In this document: piece after piece, positions 20,061 through 32,572 of the stretch | Numbering within the stretch: the first letter of the stretch is position 1 | How the letters are laid out: the number at the start of each line of letters is the position of its first letter | Source: Pteria penguin | Lineage: Eukaryota; Mollusca; Bivalvia; Pterioida; Pteriidae | Direction of reading: 5' to 3' | Assembly (NCBI GenBank): GCA_035048485.1 | Contig: CM068586.1 | Location: forward strand, 28,848,349 to 28,912,348 | Length of the DNA: 64,000 nucleotides | The notes under the pieces: generated by a model | Seen by the model: only the letters and a program-made list of their open reading frames with translations | Database searches by the model: none | Told to the model about the DNA's origin: nothing | Made by a program: the position numbers and the translations under genes

Positions 20061-22230
20061 GGTTAAAGTTTATCTGACGAGAATGAGCTCGTCGACGGTA
20101 GATTAGCTGTATAAATATTCAACATTCTATGGGAAGACATTTGCACAAAAGAACACATTTGTGTCGTCAATCTCTATATCGGAGGCGCTCATACAAATTG
20201 TCTACTTTTACGTTCAGGCAGATTTTTATGGTTTCATCTGTGCATCAGTGCGTAGTCCCTAGTATCTGAATTGCACTGCATACTATAGGACTGGGATACG
20301 CACTAACAACGTGACTTTTGTGTAATCTGCTTACTTTAAGGACAGTTCCCAGTTATTCAATTTTCAGATATCTTTTTATCAATTTTGAGGTGCTGTATTA
20401 AACTTGAGCATTATTGAGTTTCATTGTAACCTTTGATATGGCTACCAATAAAGACAGGAACTTGGGACCTTTGCCTTGTGCCTTTTATGAAATTGGCACT
20501 GGGAAAGTGACACTTGCATTTATTCTGTAAACTATCAATAAGAGTTATCTCTCTTGATGATATAGTCTTGCCAGCACAACGCTCAGTACCTACAATATGC
20601 ATTGCAGTCTTTGCAAAAACGCATGACAGAGTATGCAATACTTATTAGGCAATTCCAAGAAAATGATTGGAAATATTTGCCTCACTTTCTTCTTCAGATT
20701 CCCTTTGAACAGGGGTTTCAATTGATTCATTTCCTTTCCTTGGAGAATTATAATGACTACTCAGGTTATGAATCCTGATTTATATGAGCATTGAAGTGTG
20801 ACTAACAATGGGATTGACTCTAGTGTTATTATGCCTTTTGCCGCGGGCAAGGAATAGTACGGAGTCAAAACGGAACTTCTGCCATTTATCGTACAGAACG
20901 GGGTGGAACTCTTCAACGCGGAGATATAAAAAATTTGACTCCCGCCTCTGTCCTTACCCTTGGTTTATTCACCACACTTAAGACGCTCATTAAAAATCAA
21001 TTTTACTTTTGAGATCAATGTTGTTAAAATACATTACAACTTGGAACGTTTTAAAACTTGCAGTATGAAGTAATTTTTTTAACACAACGTGATTAAAGTA
21101 AAATTCGTATTAAATACAAGAAAAGCATGAAGTAATGAATATAACCTTTTCTTGAAAAGGATATGACCATCGTTCAAAACTGTGCAGTGAGGAAATTTAT
21201 CAAATAATAAACGAAGTTTTCAACTTAAATGAAGTAAAACAGAACTGGTTTATTGACTTTATTTCATTATTGTAACACTCATTCTTTTTGCAGTATGGTT
21301 CTCTCCATAATAAAATATTATTTACCTTTTTAGGTGTTATGGCTCGACGTTGTCTACGTCAATTGTGCAGCTTGTGTGTATGGTATGCTTAAGTCATGAT
21401 GTTTGAAGTTAAGCAATCACTGAGATTGAGACGTCACACGTTACATTGCCAGTGAATCTATTTAACCACGATTTCATGACTAAACTTCACTGATTTCAAC
21501 ACAACTGTACAAGTCTCATATAAAACCAGTTTATCCTTGTTCAAAACAAAAATCTTTGGAGAAAATATCCAATAGGGATAAGAAAACACAAAGAGGTTAT
21601 TTTCTGAAATTTCTGCATATTAAGTGACATTCCATTTTAATCTTTACTTGTCAAACGCGATTCAGTCTAAGGTGTATGACATAGACATTCGCAGCCATGC
21701 ATAACAAATACTTAAACAGTTTAATACAAAACCGTAAAATGTTAATTTATACAGTATCGGTACCGACTAAAGACGATCAAATGCAAATAAATTTACGAAC
21801 CAGTGTGAAACTCAGCAAATATTTGCGTAGCACCATATATCAGAGTTATTTCAAAACAATCAAGAGTACTTCATGCTATCTTATATCAATTAAGCAATTT
21901 CCCACGCTTAAATCATACCTCAAATTAAAACAAAGTGTAAATGCAGTAGTTTTAGCAATTTTCACAGTTGTAGGTCATGTTTAAGATACGAATCAGGCTT
22001 ATCATCAAAGCTTATCTGGAATACAAACATGTACTCCATGTATCATAAACTTAATTCAACAAATGCAGTCTATCAATAAAGACTCTTAGTGTATTTTCAT
22101 CTTGAAATGTATTGTTGAATACTTTGTCCTAAATTTTGATAAGATAACCTGAGAGCATTAGGCCAAAGAATGACACTATTCTGTGTAAAACGAAAAAGTT
22201 AAAGCCCATGATCCTCATCCTAAGCTGAAG
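20061..22230. other. Synthetase copy 1 upstream region; no second gene seen
   Basis: Homologous to 61867-63200 (block 3) and in part 44831-46640 (block 2). A TTTATACAG stretch on the minus strand near 20110 could be a TATA-like element, but copies 2 and 3 read TTCATAC. About 20340-20950 is absent from block 3 and unidentified. Short frames at 20411-20638 and 21697-21984 show no recognisable domain; the second is broken in block 3. Confidence 0.4.
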
Positions 22231-22269
22231 TGGGCAGGTGGTACGTTGCCCGTTGCAGTCCGGTAGTCC

Positions 22270-23035
22270 TCAAATCAATATCGAAGAAGTACCAAACCGT
22301 TAATCATTCTCAAAGTCCAAGGACAGGTACAAAATCGTGTAAGTTTCAAAAAGAAACTGTTGTGAACCCCGAAATACTGAAAAATTCCGAGGTGAGACCA
22401 GGTGCCCGGGGAGAGTAAGCGTCTCCTGTTTGCATGCATCACTCGTCACAGGAGTTCTTAAGAAACATGTCAAAATCAAGAGTTTTGGTTTCCTAATTGT
22501 ACATACGAAAGTACAAAACTGGTATACAAAGTCATATTTGGTGTTCACTTAGGTCATTTAGTCGCATTCCGGAATATTATCAATCATTCTAGAAAAAGGC
22601 ACATAATATTTTCGTACAAGATACCCATAGCGACCGTAGAAATTCCTCAGTGACGATTTCAGACGTTCTTTAACATATCCCTGCATGAGCAACTTAGTGG
22701 CCAGTCGTTTGGCCCTAGGAATAAAACCGTCGTATAGAGAACAGGCTCTTGCTTACCTTATAAGTTGAGATATAAAAACTCCATAGGCAGGTGAGGACGG
22801 GATATTGCTGCAAAGAAACGGAAAGTTAGTTATTTGGAATTTAAAATCGTCACGTTTGTCATACAGAGAGGTGTTCAAAAGACCATTATTGTCGAACGTT
22901 AAAAATATATCCAGATACGAAGCGGAATTATTGCTCTCGGTCGTCTCTTTTATCTCAAGTTCATGGGGATAGATTTCATGTATGTGATCCTTAAAGTTAG
23001 GATTAATGACTGACAATACGTCGTCTATATATCTT
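22270..23035 (-). mobile_element. PLE family A-prime RT C-terminus and 3' end
   Basis: From 23035 the minus strand starts at the catalytic YIDDVLSVINP, then SASYLDIFLTF, YDKRDDFKFQITNFPF, SSPAYGVFISQLIR and (frame-shifted, 22740-22570) RAKRLATKL- and RKFYGRYG-like words. The 3' region (22560-22270) differs from PLE-A except for the shared core CCGGGCACCTGGTCTCACCT. A close copy is 29690-30240. It is fused at 23035/23036 to a non-LTR fragment. Confidence 0.8.
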
Positions 23036-23407
23036 CAAAGGAACATGCTGGTGTTATTGCTGATTGAAGTCTGTTCCGATAGCTGATGGTACGCGGGAAG
23101 AAGGAGACCAGGTATACATCCTTTTTAGTTGTTGGGATGCAAAAGGTATTTTGTCCCCTTGTCCTGGTGTCTGTCTGGATTAGGTTTTGATCTGCTAGAA
23201 TGTTCTGGATTTTGAATAGCAACAGAAGGCAGATCTTTACTTTTCTGATCTGTAGCGGTTTCCATCACAGGGAGTTGACCATGTTGGCGACGCTGCCTGC
23301 TTCCTATCCCAGTAGTTCTTACTAGCGAATCCTGCCGCTCTACGCTGGACTTTCTCTATCTGGTTGATCTGTCCGCTGGTGTGAGGGTTCCATGTGGACG
23401 TACAATC
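23036..23407 (-). mobile_element. Jockey/CR1-like non-LTR retrotransposon RT C-terminal fragment
   Basis: Minus-strand words in broken frames: WNPHTSGQINQIEKVQRRAA, then a frame from 23222 with LLFKIQNILADQN, DTRTRGQNTF and VSFFPRTISYRNRL. These match the conserved C-terminal pattern of Jockey/CR1/RTE ORF2 proteins (VQRRAAR..., RG....., FFPRTI..WN.L). There is no endonuclease or catalytic RT core. A second copy lies at 63716-64000. Confidence 0.75.
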
Positions 23408-24300
23408 GCTTCTATGTGTTCACAATCATACATCATTTGGGTGCCAGAGAGACATTGCATATTATAAAATACGAAAAAAAAAAAAAAAAAACATCCAAAA
23501 ACGACGGCTCAAAAATAGTTCAACATTATCTAAATACGATGTGGAGTACTGGGAATTTCACACAATCTATTATTTTGTAAAAGAGTGACCGAGTATAACA
23601 AAATAATTAAATAATACCATTAAAATGCCGGACGAAATCAATTGAAATTTTGAAATGTTTCATAATTAATTGGACCCAGTTGTTACAAACTTAAATCACA
23701 TATTAAGTATTATTCATTAGAACCTTATGATGGATAATAAGGTTTTGCATCGACGGTTTAAGCATCGTCATTTTATTGTACCTATATGCAACGAACATTG
23801 CTCTAATTCTTATTCTATGAAAACTGAAAAAGTCGATAACTGCGTCTATGAATTACCACACTCAGAGGCATGACAAAGTGTTAAAATGAAGCACTGAGCT
23901 TAACAACCAACAAACAACAAAATAGGCCTATTTGTGATATTATTGAATTCATTTACCTGCTACATCGATCTGTGTATATACAAAACTTGATCCATTAATT
24001 CAAAGTGAATTAAAATATAACACACTGAATTGTCAGCAATCGCACAAAAGAACGCATAAAGACATATGACTCAGCTGCATCACACCCCCACCCCCGCAAA
24101 AAAAACCAACATAAAAATTCAATTGTTAAACAAGTGAGACATCGTCTTTGGAAGGTCAACTGAAATAACGCTAGTATCTCAATTTGTGTGCTTAACCGGT
24201 TAACGGGAAAACCTTCACACTCACTACAACGTAGAGCAATTAAAGGACATACATTTAAAATGTATAGTGGATAAAAATTACTATTTGAAATATAAAAGTG
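23408..24300. other. Intergenic, block 1; no gene seen
   Basis: Matches about 47050-48250 of block 2. Contains a run of 17-18 A at about 23474-23491, and at 23640-23660 the empty site of a SINE found in block 2 at 47309-47582. Confidence 0.6.
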
Positions 24301-24379
24301 ACGTATTGTTCTGCTTTCTGAAGGCGAGGTAAGGTACTTGTTCTTTCGGAGTTCCGACTAACACTCTGTAGGGACAGGG

Positions 24380-24740
24380 CTCAAGACCTTCTCTCCTCTA
24401 AGGAGGTTTAGACAAGGCCCGTCTTAGAGTCACCAACGCCCCAGAAAACGTCTGTACAGGGCTGCAGAGAGAGCCTGTACATGGCTTACTGTGATGATCT
24501 TCACATCATATTGGCGATGACGAAAACCTGATGCGATGAAGTTATCTGAGCGTTTGACCCTTTTAAGCTTATATACAAGATCACCGTAGAAATATGGATG
24601 GGCGAGTCCGTTGTACACATAAGTTTGAAAGGTAATATTTCCGCATTTTGATAAAAGCGCTGAATAAGATCTATAGAATTTTCCGAAAGTTTTTTTTCTG
24701 AATTTAAGGTATCGGTAATCCTGAGTCAAATGTTTCGAAG
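24380..24740 (-). mobile_element. PLE family B C-terminal fragment (block 1)
   Basis: An open minus-strand frame at 24729-24430 begins MTQDYRYLKFRKKTFGKFYR and includes HPYFYGDLVYKLKRVK and HVQALSAALYRRFL, the C-terminal extension after the RT in PLE-B elements. The matching fragment in block 2 is 48480-48830, so it was present before block duplication. Confidence 0.75.
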
Positions 24741-24889
24741 TAATTTGTATAGTATTGTTATAAAATTAAAAAATGCCAGTACAGGCAAATCGAACCGATT
24801 GCAATTGGGAACTGTAAATAATATATAGTCTAGAACATCGCCATCTTACCATGGAAATCCGAAGTCTTCACATTTATCAGACACTTTTT

Positions 24890-26250
24890 ATGAAAGGCTG
24901 AAGTCAATCAGTAATTTGCTAAAGAAATTAATTCGACGACTCTATCATTTCTATAACAATAATCTCAAGTCTGTATTTCATGACTCCAGTGCCGTTAGAG
25001 AACTTTCTCGACTTCACCAAAATTTCATCATTGTTCCTGCTGGTAAGGCAGCTAAATATTACACGTTCTTATGTAAGGCATATCATAGTAAATGTATTCT
25101 AGAAGAGCTTGGTCTTCATCAGCACCTGGTAATCCTCACAGTTACAAATTTGTTTTTTTCAGAGGTATTGAATAACCACAAATTTAGTTCTCAGTTCATT
25201 TGGCATTACTACAAATGAATCTGATCTTGAGTTACCATATGTTGTTTGGATCTCAAAGATGCATAAAATTCAATATATGCATCGATTCACACCTGGTCCT
25301 TCCAAATGTTCTACCAAGCCTCTTTCCATGTTACTGACAAAAATTCAAACATGGTCTTTAGAAATACTGCCCTACTGCTTACTCGAGAAGCGGAATCAAT
25401 TACATGCGAATCCTAAAGAATTTGCAGGAACTTCTAGAGCACTTGAAATTTCCTTGTCACTAGCATACAGTCTCTTAACACTGCCATTCCGCATAAAAAA
25501 CTGAAGAGGAGATAACATTAATTATTCCAAACGCCTTCTTTAACGAACATAGAATTTGCAGGTAAATGTATCTCGTTTTAAGCCACAACTATACGTATTT
25601 TGTAAAGGAACAGTCTGATTATAACAGGAAGTATACAGAAAAAGACATCACCCAAATGTTAAAATTTCTTATAGACAGGATTTTTGTGATTTTGGTTGGA
25701 AAGTAGATGATTAGCATTCCGTTGGGTATATATTACACCCCTGGTCGGCCTCATGCGAAGCAGAATTCATTTCGCTTTCCAAAGGCAATAAACAACTAGT
25801 ATCTCGGTTCAATTTTACATACAGATACATCGATGATTTTTTGTCGATTAACAAACCCGTCTTTAAAGATCACTTCAACATCATATATCCAGAGAACTCG
25901 AGTTAAAGATGCAACTGAGAGTGCATCTTCTGCTTCATACCTAGATATACTCCTATCAATTAGGGATGCTGATTCATTAGTTCTTTCTCTTTATGACAAA
26001 TGCGACGATTTCAATTAATTATTACCAACTTCCTTTTCTTGAGTAGCAACATACCTTCGTCTTTTCATTTATGGCGTCTTCATTTCACAACTTATACGCC
26101 ATGCCATGGCATGTTCTAAATACGAAAATGTCGTCCTGAGAGCCAGGCTTCTTGTCACGAAACAACTCTCAGAGGATATATTGAGGAACGTTTGAAATGG
26201 TCACTGAGGAAGTTATAAGTTCGACATAGGGAGCTGGCGCTATTTGAGAT
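24890..26250 (+). mobile_element. PLE family A RT, long degenerate copy
   Basis: Plus-strand pieces in order: VFHDSSAVRELSRLHQNFI and VPAGKAAKYYTFLCKAYHSK (RT N-terminal region), HRFTPGPSKCSTKPLSMLLT (about 25275-25330), a RKYTEKDITQMLKFLIDRIF stretch near 25640, CEAEFI, FNFTYRYIDDFLSINKPVFK (catalytic YIDD near 25835), ASYLDILLSI, LYDKCDDFN and ERLKWSLRKL. Many frameshifts and stops. The GIPMG block is altered (SIPLG). No endonuclease is preserved upstream. Confidence 0.8.
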
Positions 26251-29200
26251 CCCCATTTCAAGACTGTAAATCGACATTTTGGAATATGATCGTACAAACT
26301 AACCATTTTGAACATTTGACTATTGAATTTCCGATCTGAATATATGATCTCAAAATTATTAGAGATATTAAGTAAGTCTAAACTTCAGTTTTAAATAGGG
26401 GTGAGTGTAATTTTAGAAATAGTCATTTCATTGAAAATAATTTCTTTTTCTAAATCAATCTATAGTATGTAAACTTCTAAGATCAGCTTCATCCAAAATA
26501 TACATTAATATGGTTACAGGAATATATTAAAGAGCATGAAGAAGATTATGGCGACTGTTAAAATATTTTTTGGCCATGCGTACCTGATGACATACTGGTA
26601 CACAAGGTCAAAGGCAACATTTTATGTGAGGAATCGATAGATAATGTATTGAAATTCATACCAGTAAATAAAATGTATATTATAAAACCTTGTAAATTAC
26701 ATAATACGATAAAATTTGATACATTATCATCAGCGGAAATTTAAGGGATGAAGTTTTGCTACTTGAGAAGTGGCGAATTACAGCGCGCTACAACTCTTCA
26801 GTAATCGTGCAGTAGTCGAACTGATTTTCACTAATAACGACGATAGGTATCTTTTTATCACAAGTACTCGTCAAGATCTTTTACCATGGTATCCTTATGT
26901 TGCAAATCATGGTTCGCTACAATTCGTCACAACTCTTCAGGAGACGCGAAATGTTCGAAACGATGTATTTGCATGCTGTAAACCTATTTTTACATATCGC
27001 CATTAATTGTCAGACAGCATCGAAAATTTAGTACTGTATAAGTGCATGTGTGTATGTCATACATACGGAGTATTGTATGCCGTGAAGGTGTCGCCGAGAA
27101 CTCAAATATATTTTGTAGACATGCCTTCCTACAACAATCGGAAATTGTCGCCTTCATTTTGTATACTTCTTGAAGCACACGTGTCATAAATCTCTAATTA
27201 GAGCATTGTAACAATACGCAACAAACAATATCATAAATTGGAATTTAATAATATGACATCTAGATTATAAATAACAAAAGTGTGTCCCACATTTAGTCGA
27301 ATTATAAGAATCATGTGTATTGCATATCAGTTGTTTAAACTGTAGATAAGGAACATGATCTATCACAAAATAGGACGGTGAATTTTCCTATGCTACCTTG
27401 CCTGTATTAACACATAGCAATGTACCTTTAGCATGCATTATACACGAGACATGTTGAACTTGTAGTTCTCGGAACTCATCTATTCCATAATGTGGAACTG
27501 GAAAATTTTGCTTTGTATGCAAACAAACAAGAACAAAAACTTGTTCAAGTTTGATTTGAAATCGGCTATTTTTGTCCATGGACAATTTCATAAACGTTTT
27601 ATTTAAAATAACCCCATTAAGAACGGTGAGCAGATATCTAGGACATTGGAGTACTGAACTACTTGGCCCTTGGGCATATCGGTCAGTGCATAGGACCACT
27701 CGTCCCGTATACATAGGACTACTCAATCACTCGTTATGAAGTTGATATACTAAGAATTATATATATATTGACTGTCTTTCAGATGTTTTAATAATTCTTG
27801 TCAAGGAAAGACAAGGAGAGGAAGGAGTGCCCATTGGAAACCCGACATAACGGGAATAGTTGGTCCGTGCATAGAACATGTATAGAACAGATAATTCAAG
27901 TTAATTACCAGATCTCTGTTTTTATATGAAGAAAACTTTTTCCCTTTATAGAACTCCGGCAAGTAAATGTTCAGTCCTTTTAAATGTTATTCGAAAAGGA
28001 GTTTCAGTATTGTTTATTACTTACGCTCAATGTAATTAATGCATTGATATCATCATTATTCAAAATTTGCTGAAAATCTCATTTTCTGATAATATATTCA
28101 ATCATATACATAATACATATGTAATTTTCCTATAATGACCACTGACAGAAATGCATCGACTTATTTTTAGCCCATGCATAGTGCACTTATATAAACTGTA
28201 AAAATTATACTAGTGCACACAAATAGTTAGCACAAATTCTGATTGGCTGTTGGAAATATTTCAGACAAGATTCATATAAAAACACAATATTTCTAAATCG
28301 ACATGCAGTCGAAATTCGTACTGCATTGATTTAGTTTTGGAAGCTCAGAAGCTCCGGTCCTTCTTTATTTCAAGTATTTCAGACAATGGCTGGACCGTTA
28401 TCACTAAACCTTCGACTATATCACGGGTAATAATTATTCTAAATCCTTTTTCTGTTTTCAAAAATTCACATATAGTGCTTAGCAACGAATTAGCAGTATA
28501 TAATACACAAAGTGTCAGAGACCAAGTGTGACTCTATAAGTATTACTTATTATATAAAGATTATTAAATTCCAAAGCCTTGTCTACATCCACATTCAAAC
28601 GCCAATTAGCAGTAGAAATAGCTTTAAACACAGTTATGATGACTGCCGTCATTTGGATAAGGGACTTAATGTTCACAAAAAAGAAGGGAGACCTCAAATA
28701 TATGGATTAACATGGGACTCAACATATAATTCTTTGATCCAACGATATTCCTCCTAGATTTTATTGGGGTTCACATGTCTCTGAATATGACACTATACAC
28801 GATATTGTCCTTTTATTCCATGGACTATGAGATATGGTTTACCCTTCGGTACTTCTATGATTTTTACCTAAGGGGAATCTGGCAGATATGAGTATTTGAG
28901 TACTTAGACAAAATGCAACAAAAGAGTAAAAAGCATCTATTTTGAAAATCGCTGTAATTCCAGGAAAATTCAATAAGGTCTTTTCGTCATACTTATTTGC
29001 CATATCACCAGGTATCTGACGTTAAACCGTTGTTATGTCATACAGTTTCTTTATCATTTCCCGTATTTTTACACTTTTATACCAGTTTCCATGCTGCCGA
29101 TGATAGGAAGATACACCCATACTAGAACCCTATACAAATTCTTAAAGAAAGCGCTCACTATGTGGCTGGCATAAGACCGTTTGAATGACATTTCTAACAA

Positions 29201-29680
29201 ACATGATCAAATCATAGGAAGATATACACATAAATTAATTATACTTACATGTGTATTTTGCCAAAACCGACATAAGGTAATATGATGACAGAAGTAACCA
29301 AGAAAATGCGCTGTTAATAATGTAATTATTTTAAACAGCAGTCAAACATAAGAACATCACAAAATCCTTCGATTAAAGTACAGTTGCAATGTCGAATAAA
29401 AACGACCGATTTATACGACAGTAGTCAATCAAGTGCTGTTCTTAACCGGCTTACGGGTCCATCTTCTCACTTAATATCTAAAATAGTATTTAGCGATAGG
29501 ACTCAAATCCATTGAAAATACATTTGTTTTAAATATAAACTTTCGTCTCAATTTTTTCATGTTCTGGTATTTCTGTCCATGTTTCAAAAATGACACACAA
29601 ATGCTCCTCCATTTCTGATCTCAACTTTTACCATAAATATGAACTGCATATGCTACTTATTACGCGCGTTGAATGGATTG
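26251..29680. other. Long AT-rich stretch without a recognisable gene
   Basis: Short frames at 26770-27006, 27388-27726 (minus, 112 residues) and 28337-28757 show no domain, codon bias or splice support. A segment near 28775-28830 (CTGAATATGACACTATACAC) recurs at about 49730. Probably decayed transposon DNA; identity not established. Confidence 0.4.
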
Positions 29681-29689
29681 CCTTTCAAT

Positions 29690-30240
29690 CAATATCGAAG
29701 AAGTACCAAACCGTTAATCATTCTCAGAGTCCAAGGACAGATACAAAACCGTGTAAGTTTCAAAAAGGAACTGAACCCCGAAATACTGAAAAATTCAGAG
29801 GTGAGACAAGGTGCCCGGGGAGAGTAGGCTTCTCCTCTCTGCATGCATCAACCGTCACAGCAGTTCTCAAGAAACATGTTAAAATCAAGAGTTTTGGTTT
29901 CCTAATTGTACGTACGAAAGTACAAAACTGGTATACAAAGCCATATTTTGTGTTCACTAAACAGGTCATTTAGTCGCATTCCAGAATATTATCAATCATT
30001 CTAGAAAAAGGCACATCATATTTTCGTACAAGATACCCATAGCGACCGTAGAACTTCCTCAGTGACGATTTCAGACGTTCTTTAACATATCCCTGCATGA
30101 GCAACTTAGTAGCCAGTCGTTTGGCCCTAGGAATAAAACCGTCGTATAGAGAACAGGCTCTTGCGTACCTTATAAGTTGAGATATATAAACTCCATAGGC
30201 AGGCGAGGACGGATATTGCTACAAAGAAACGGGAAACGAA
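29690..30240 (-). mobile_element. PLE family A-prime RT tail and 3' end, second copy
   Basis: Nearly identical to 22270-22815: the core CCCGGGCACCTTGTCTCACC, the TTGGTTTCCTAATTGTACG stretch and the RT tail with SPAYGVYIS-like and RKFYGRYG-like words. It stops at about 30235, before the YDKRDD region, at a junction with DNA similar to the synthetase block (CAAACATGTACTCCATGTAT, compare 22024). Confidence 0.75.
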
Positions 30241-30319
30241 GATAAATACGAAACTTATTTGGAATACAAACATGTACTCCATGTATCATAAACTTAATTT
30301 AACAGATGAAGTCTATAAA

Positions 30320-32572
30320 TAATGCCCCTATTCTAAGATTAATAAATGCAACGTCAAGAAATGTCTTACTTGCCATCATTTAATCGGCAAGTCCAATATT
30401 GAATCTTCAGTTAATGGAAATACATATAACTCCAAATTAGACAAAGACATAGATTGAAATACTGCCAATGTTATATATGTCATCACTTGAGAAGCTAGAG
30501 GATGTGGGGCTCAATTTGTCACGGAAACTTCTCAAACTTTGAAACAACGTTTTCGGAATCATTCCTATAAAATTCGTAATAATTTACGACGTTAATACCA
30601 GAATTTTCTTTATAACTACTTTAATAAATACCAACATAATATTAACAATGTGAAAATAACTCCAGTAGAAAATATCTCTAAATTACCAGGTGATACGAAA
30701 TCAGATGTTAAAAAACGACTTTTGGAAGCCGAGCTCTACTGGATTAAACAACTACAAACCCCATACCCTCTCGGTCTCAACGACCAAATATATCGACAAG
30801 GTAATATTTCCTCTCATTAGAATAAGATCAATATTTTTACATTAAGACATAATACGTAGAAAACGTAGGTCACATGGTCGTCGCCATAATCGTAACATCA
30901 GAAAACGTAATCGTTTAAATGGGTCATTAGACGATCTTCTATTTATCGCAAAAAATAATGGCCATCATGAACTTATGCATGCACTATCCTCTATTCCGGT
31001 AAATAAATTGAAACATATCCTGGACGAAGCTGATCTTCGAAGTTTACGCAATTCTGATTGATATAAGCTCAAATTGATTCTTTTATTTTCATATGATACA
31101 CTCTTTTCTCGTATTCCGTCTCTTCCACACAAGCAGCAATTTCTCAAAATTAAATTTGTTAATAAAGGCTTCGATCTACTTAACATTTCTAATATTTTCC
31201 GTGATCATAGAGTCACATCTAAAATCCCCCAATAATTTGGGAATTTAGAACCTCCACTTATTTGTTACCAGTACAAAAAGCCTATAAGAAATCTTATGTT
31301 AAATTATAATAGAGTTACATCTAACCCTGATAGTTCATACTCTATTTCTTCGTCGTGTTCTTGTGAAAATTCTAAATATGTTTTTAAACCGGCAGGTCAT
31401 AGTATTATTAGTGACCTAAACTGTATTTCGAACAAGAAATCGCGTACCCTTTTTGGAAAAGGACCTAAATATAGGTTACCGTTCAGGATAGATTTCAATA
31501 AATGCCGTGACGTTATAGAGGATACTCTAACTACATATTGTAAACGTTGGTGTAAAAAAGAACAGGTAAAGGTTCATGCTGTTACTGATTGGAAATACGA
31601 GATTTTAAGAATTGTCGATATCCGTATTAAGAACTTTACTGAAAATCCGCATTTATTTCAACAGCCTAATAAATTGACGGCAAATTCTATTAAAAAGAGG
31701 ATAATGGCTAACATGCTAAATATACATGTATCTTTGTTCCAGCTGATAAAGCAGGTAATAACATTAATTAATAATAATAGTTGTTTGAAAACTATATTAT
31801 ATTGAAGTTCTTAAAACGAATTAAACTCCACTCATACATATGTCGAAAGCCCTACCTTGCGCGATCACCTCATGACCATGTCCGGCAAAATCAAAACTCA
31901 TAAATCTGATCTACCATCCATGTGTTGGCTCCCAAAACTACATAAAAGTCCATATAAATCACGTTTCATATCTAATTCTAGCTACTGCTCTACTACGGCA
32001 CTATCGAAACATATTACGTCTGCTCTAACTGCTATAAAACATCATATTCTCAAACATTGTGATGTCGCATTTCATAATAGTAATATCAATTACTTTTGAT
32101 CAGTTAAAAATTCTCATGAAGTTTTATACAAACTTCTTTCACTAACTTTCAAAGCGACTCAAATTTCTACATTTGATTTTTCTACACTTTATACATCTCT
32201 GCCTCATGATTTGATTAAAAGCAAGTTGCTGTCTCTTATACAATGGTGTTTTCACAGAGAATTTAAAACTTACATATGTACTTCCAATAGCTCCGGATTC
32301 TTTTCCAACAAACAATATACTTGATATAATAACTGGACTTGCATATTTATTTCTTTATTGTTATGAGAGGGATTTTATGGTTTCTATTAAAAATGAAAAC
32401 GTTTCGACCTCATTGACAAATTTAATAATACTTGCAGATATCTGAATGAGATTTTGGTTATCGACAACCCTGAATTCGAACAATTTATATCAGAAATATA
32501 TCCACCAGACCTCTTATTCAATAAAACTAATACCCGAGATAAATCTACAACTCTCTTAGATTTGACCATGCC
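30320..32572 (+). mobile_element. PLE family B with N-terminal GIY-YIG endonuclease (Naiad-like), degenerate
   Basis: In plus-strand order, with frame breaks: a Cys/His cluster CNVKKCLTCHH (about 30337), NTANVIYVIT and CGAQFVTETSQTLKQRFRNH (about 30455-30570), the two halves of a GIY-YIG nuclease, then YWIKQLQTPYPLGLND (about 30740), a basic RSHGRRHNRNIRKRNR stretch (about 30870), SSCSCENSKYVFKPAGH (CxC motif, about 31350), FGKGPKYRLPFRIDF, CWLPKLHKSPYKSRFISNS (31920-31980, RT fingers) and FDFSTLYTSLPHDL (32170). The palm segment with the GIPMG motif is deleted near 32290-32350; YERDF and FEQFISEIYPPDL follow. An N-terminal rather than C-terminal GIY-YIG is typical of the Naiad-type PLE clade. 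Dead copy. Confidence 0.8.

Noticed and set aside
23392..23588. Overlapping Lys-rich frames
   Set aside because: Produced by a poly(A) run.
27388..27726. 112-residue minus-strand frame
   Set aside because: No domain, no conservation in the other blocks and no splice context; not enough to call a gene.
28190..28310. Promoter-like cluster (CTTATATAAACTG, GATTGGCTG)
   Set aside because: TATA-like words are common in AT-rich DNA and no supported exon follows.
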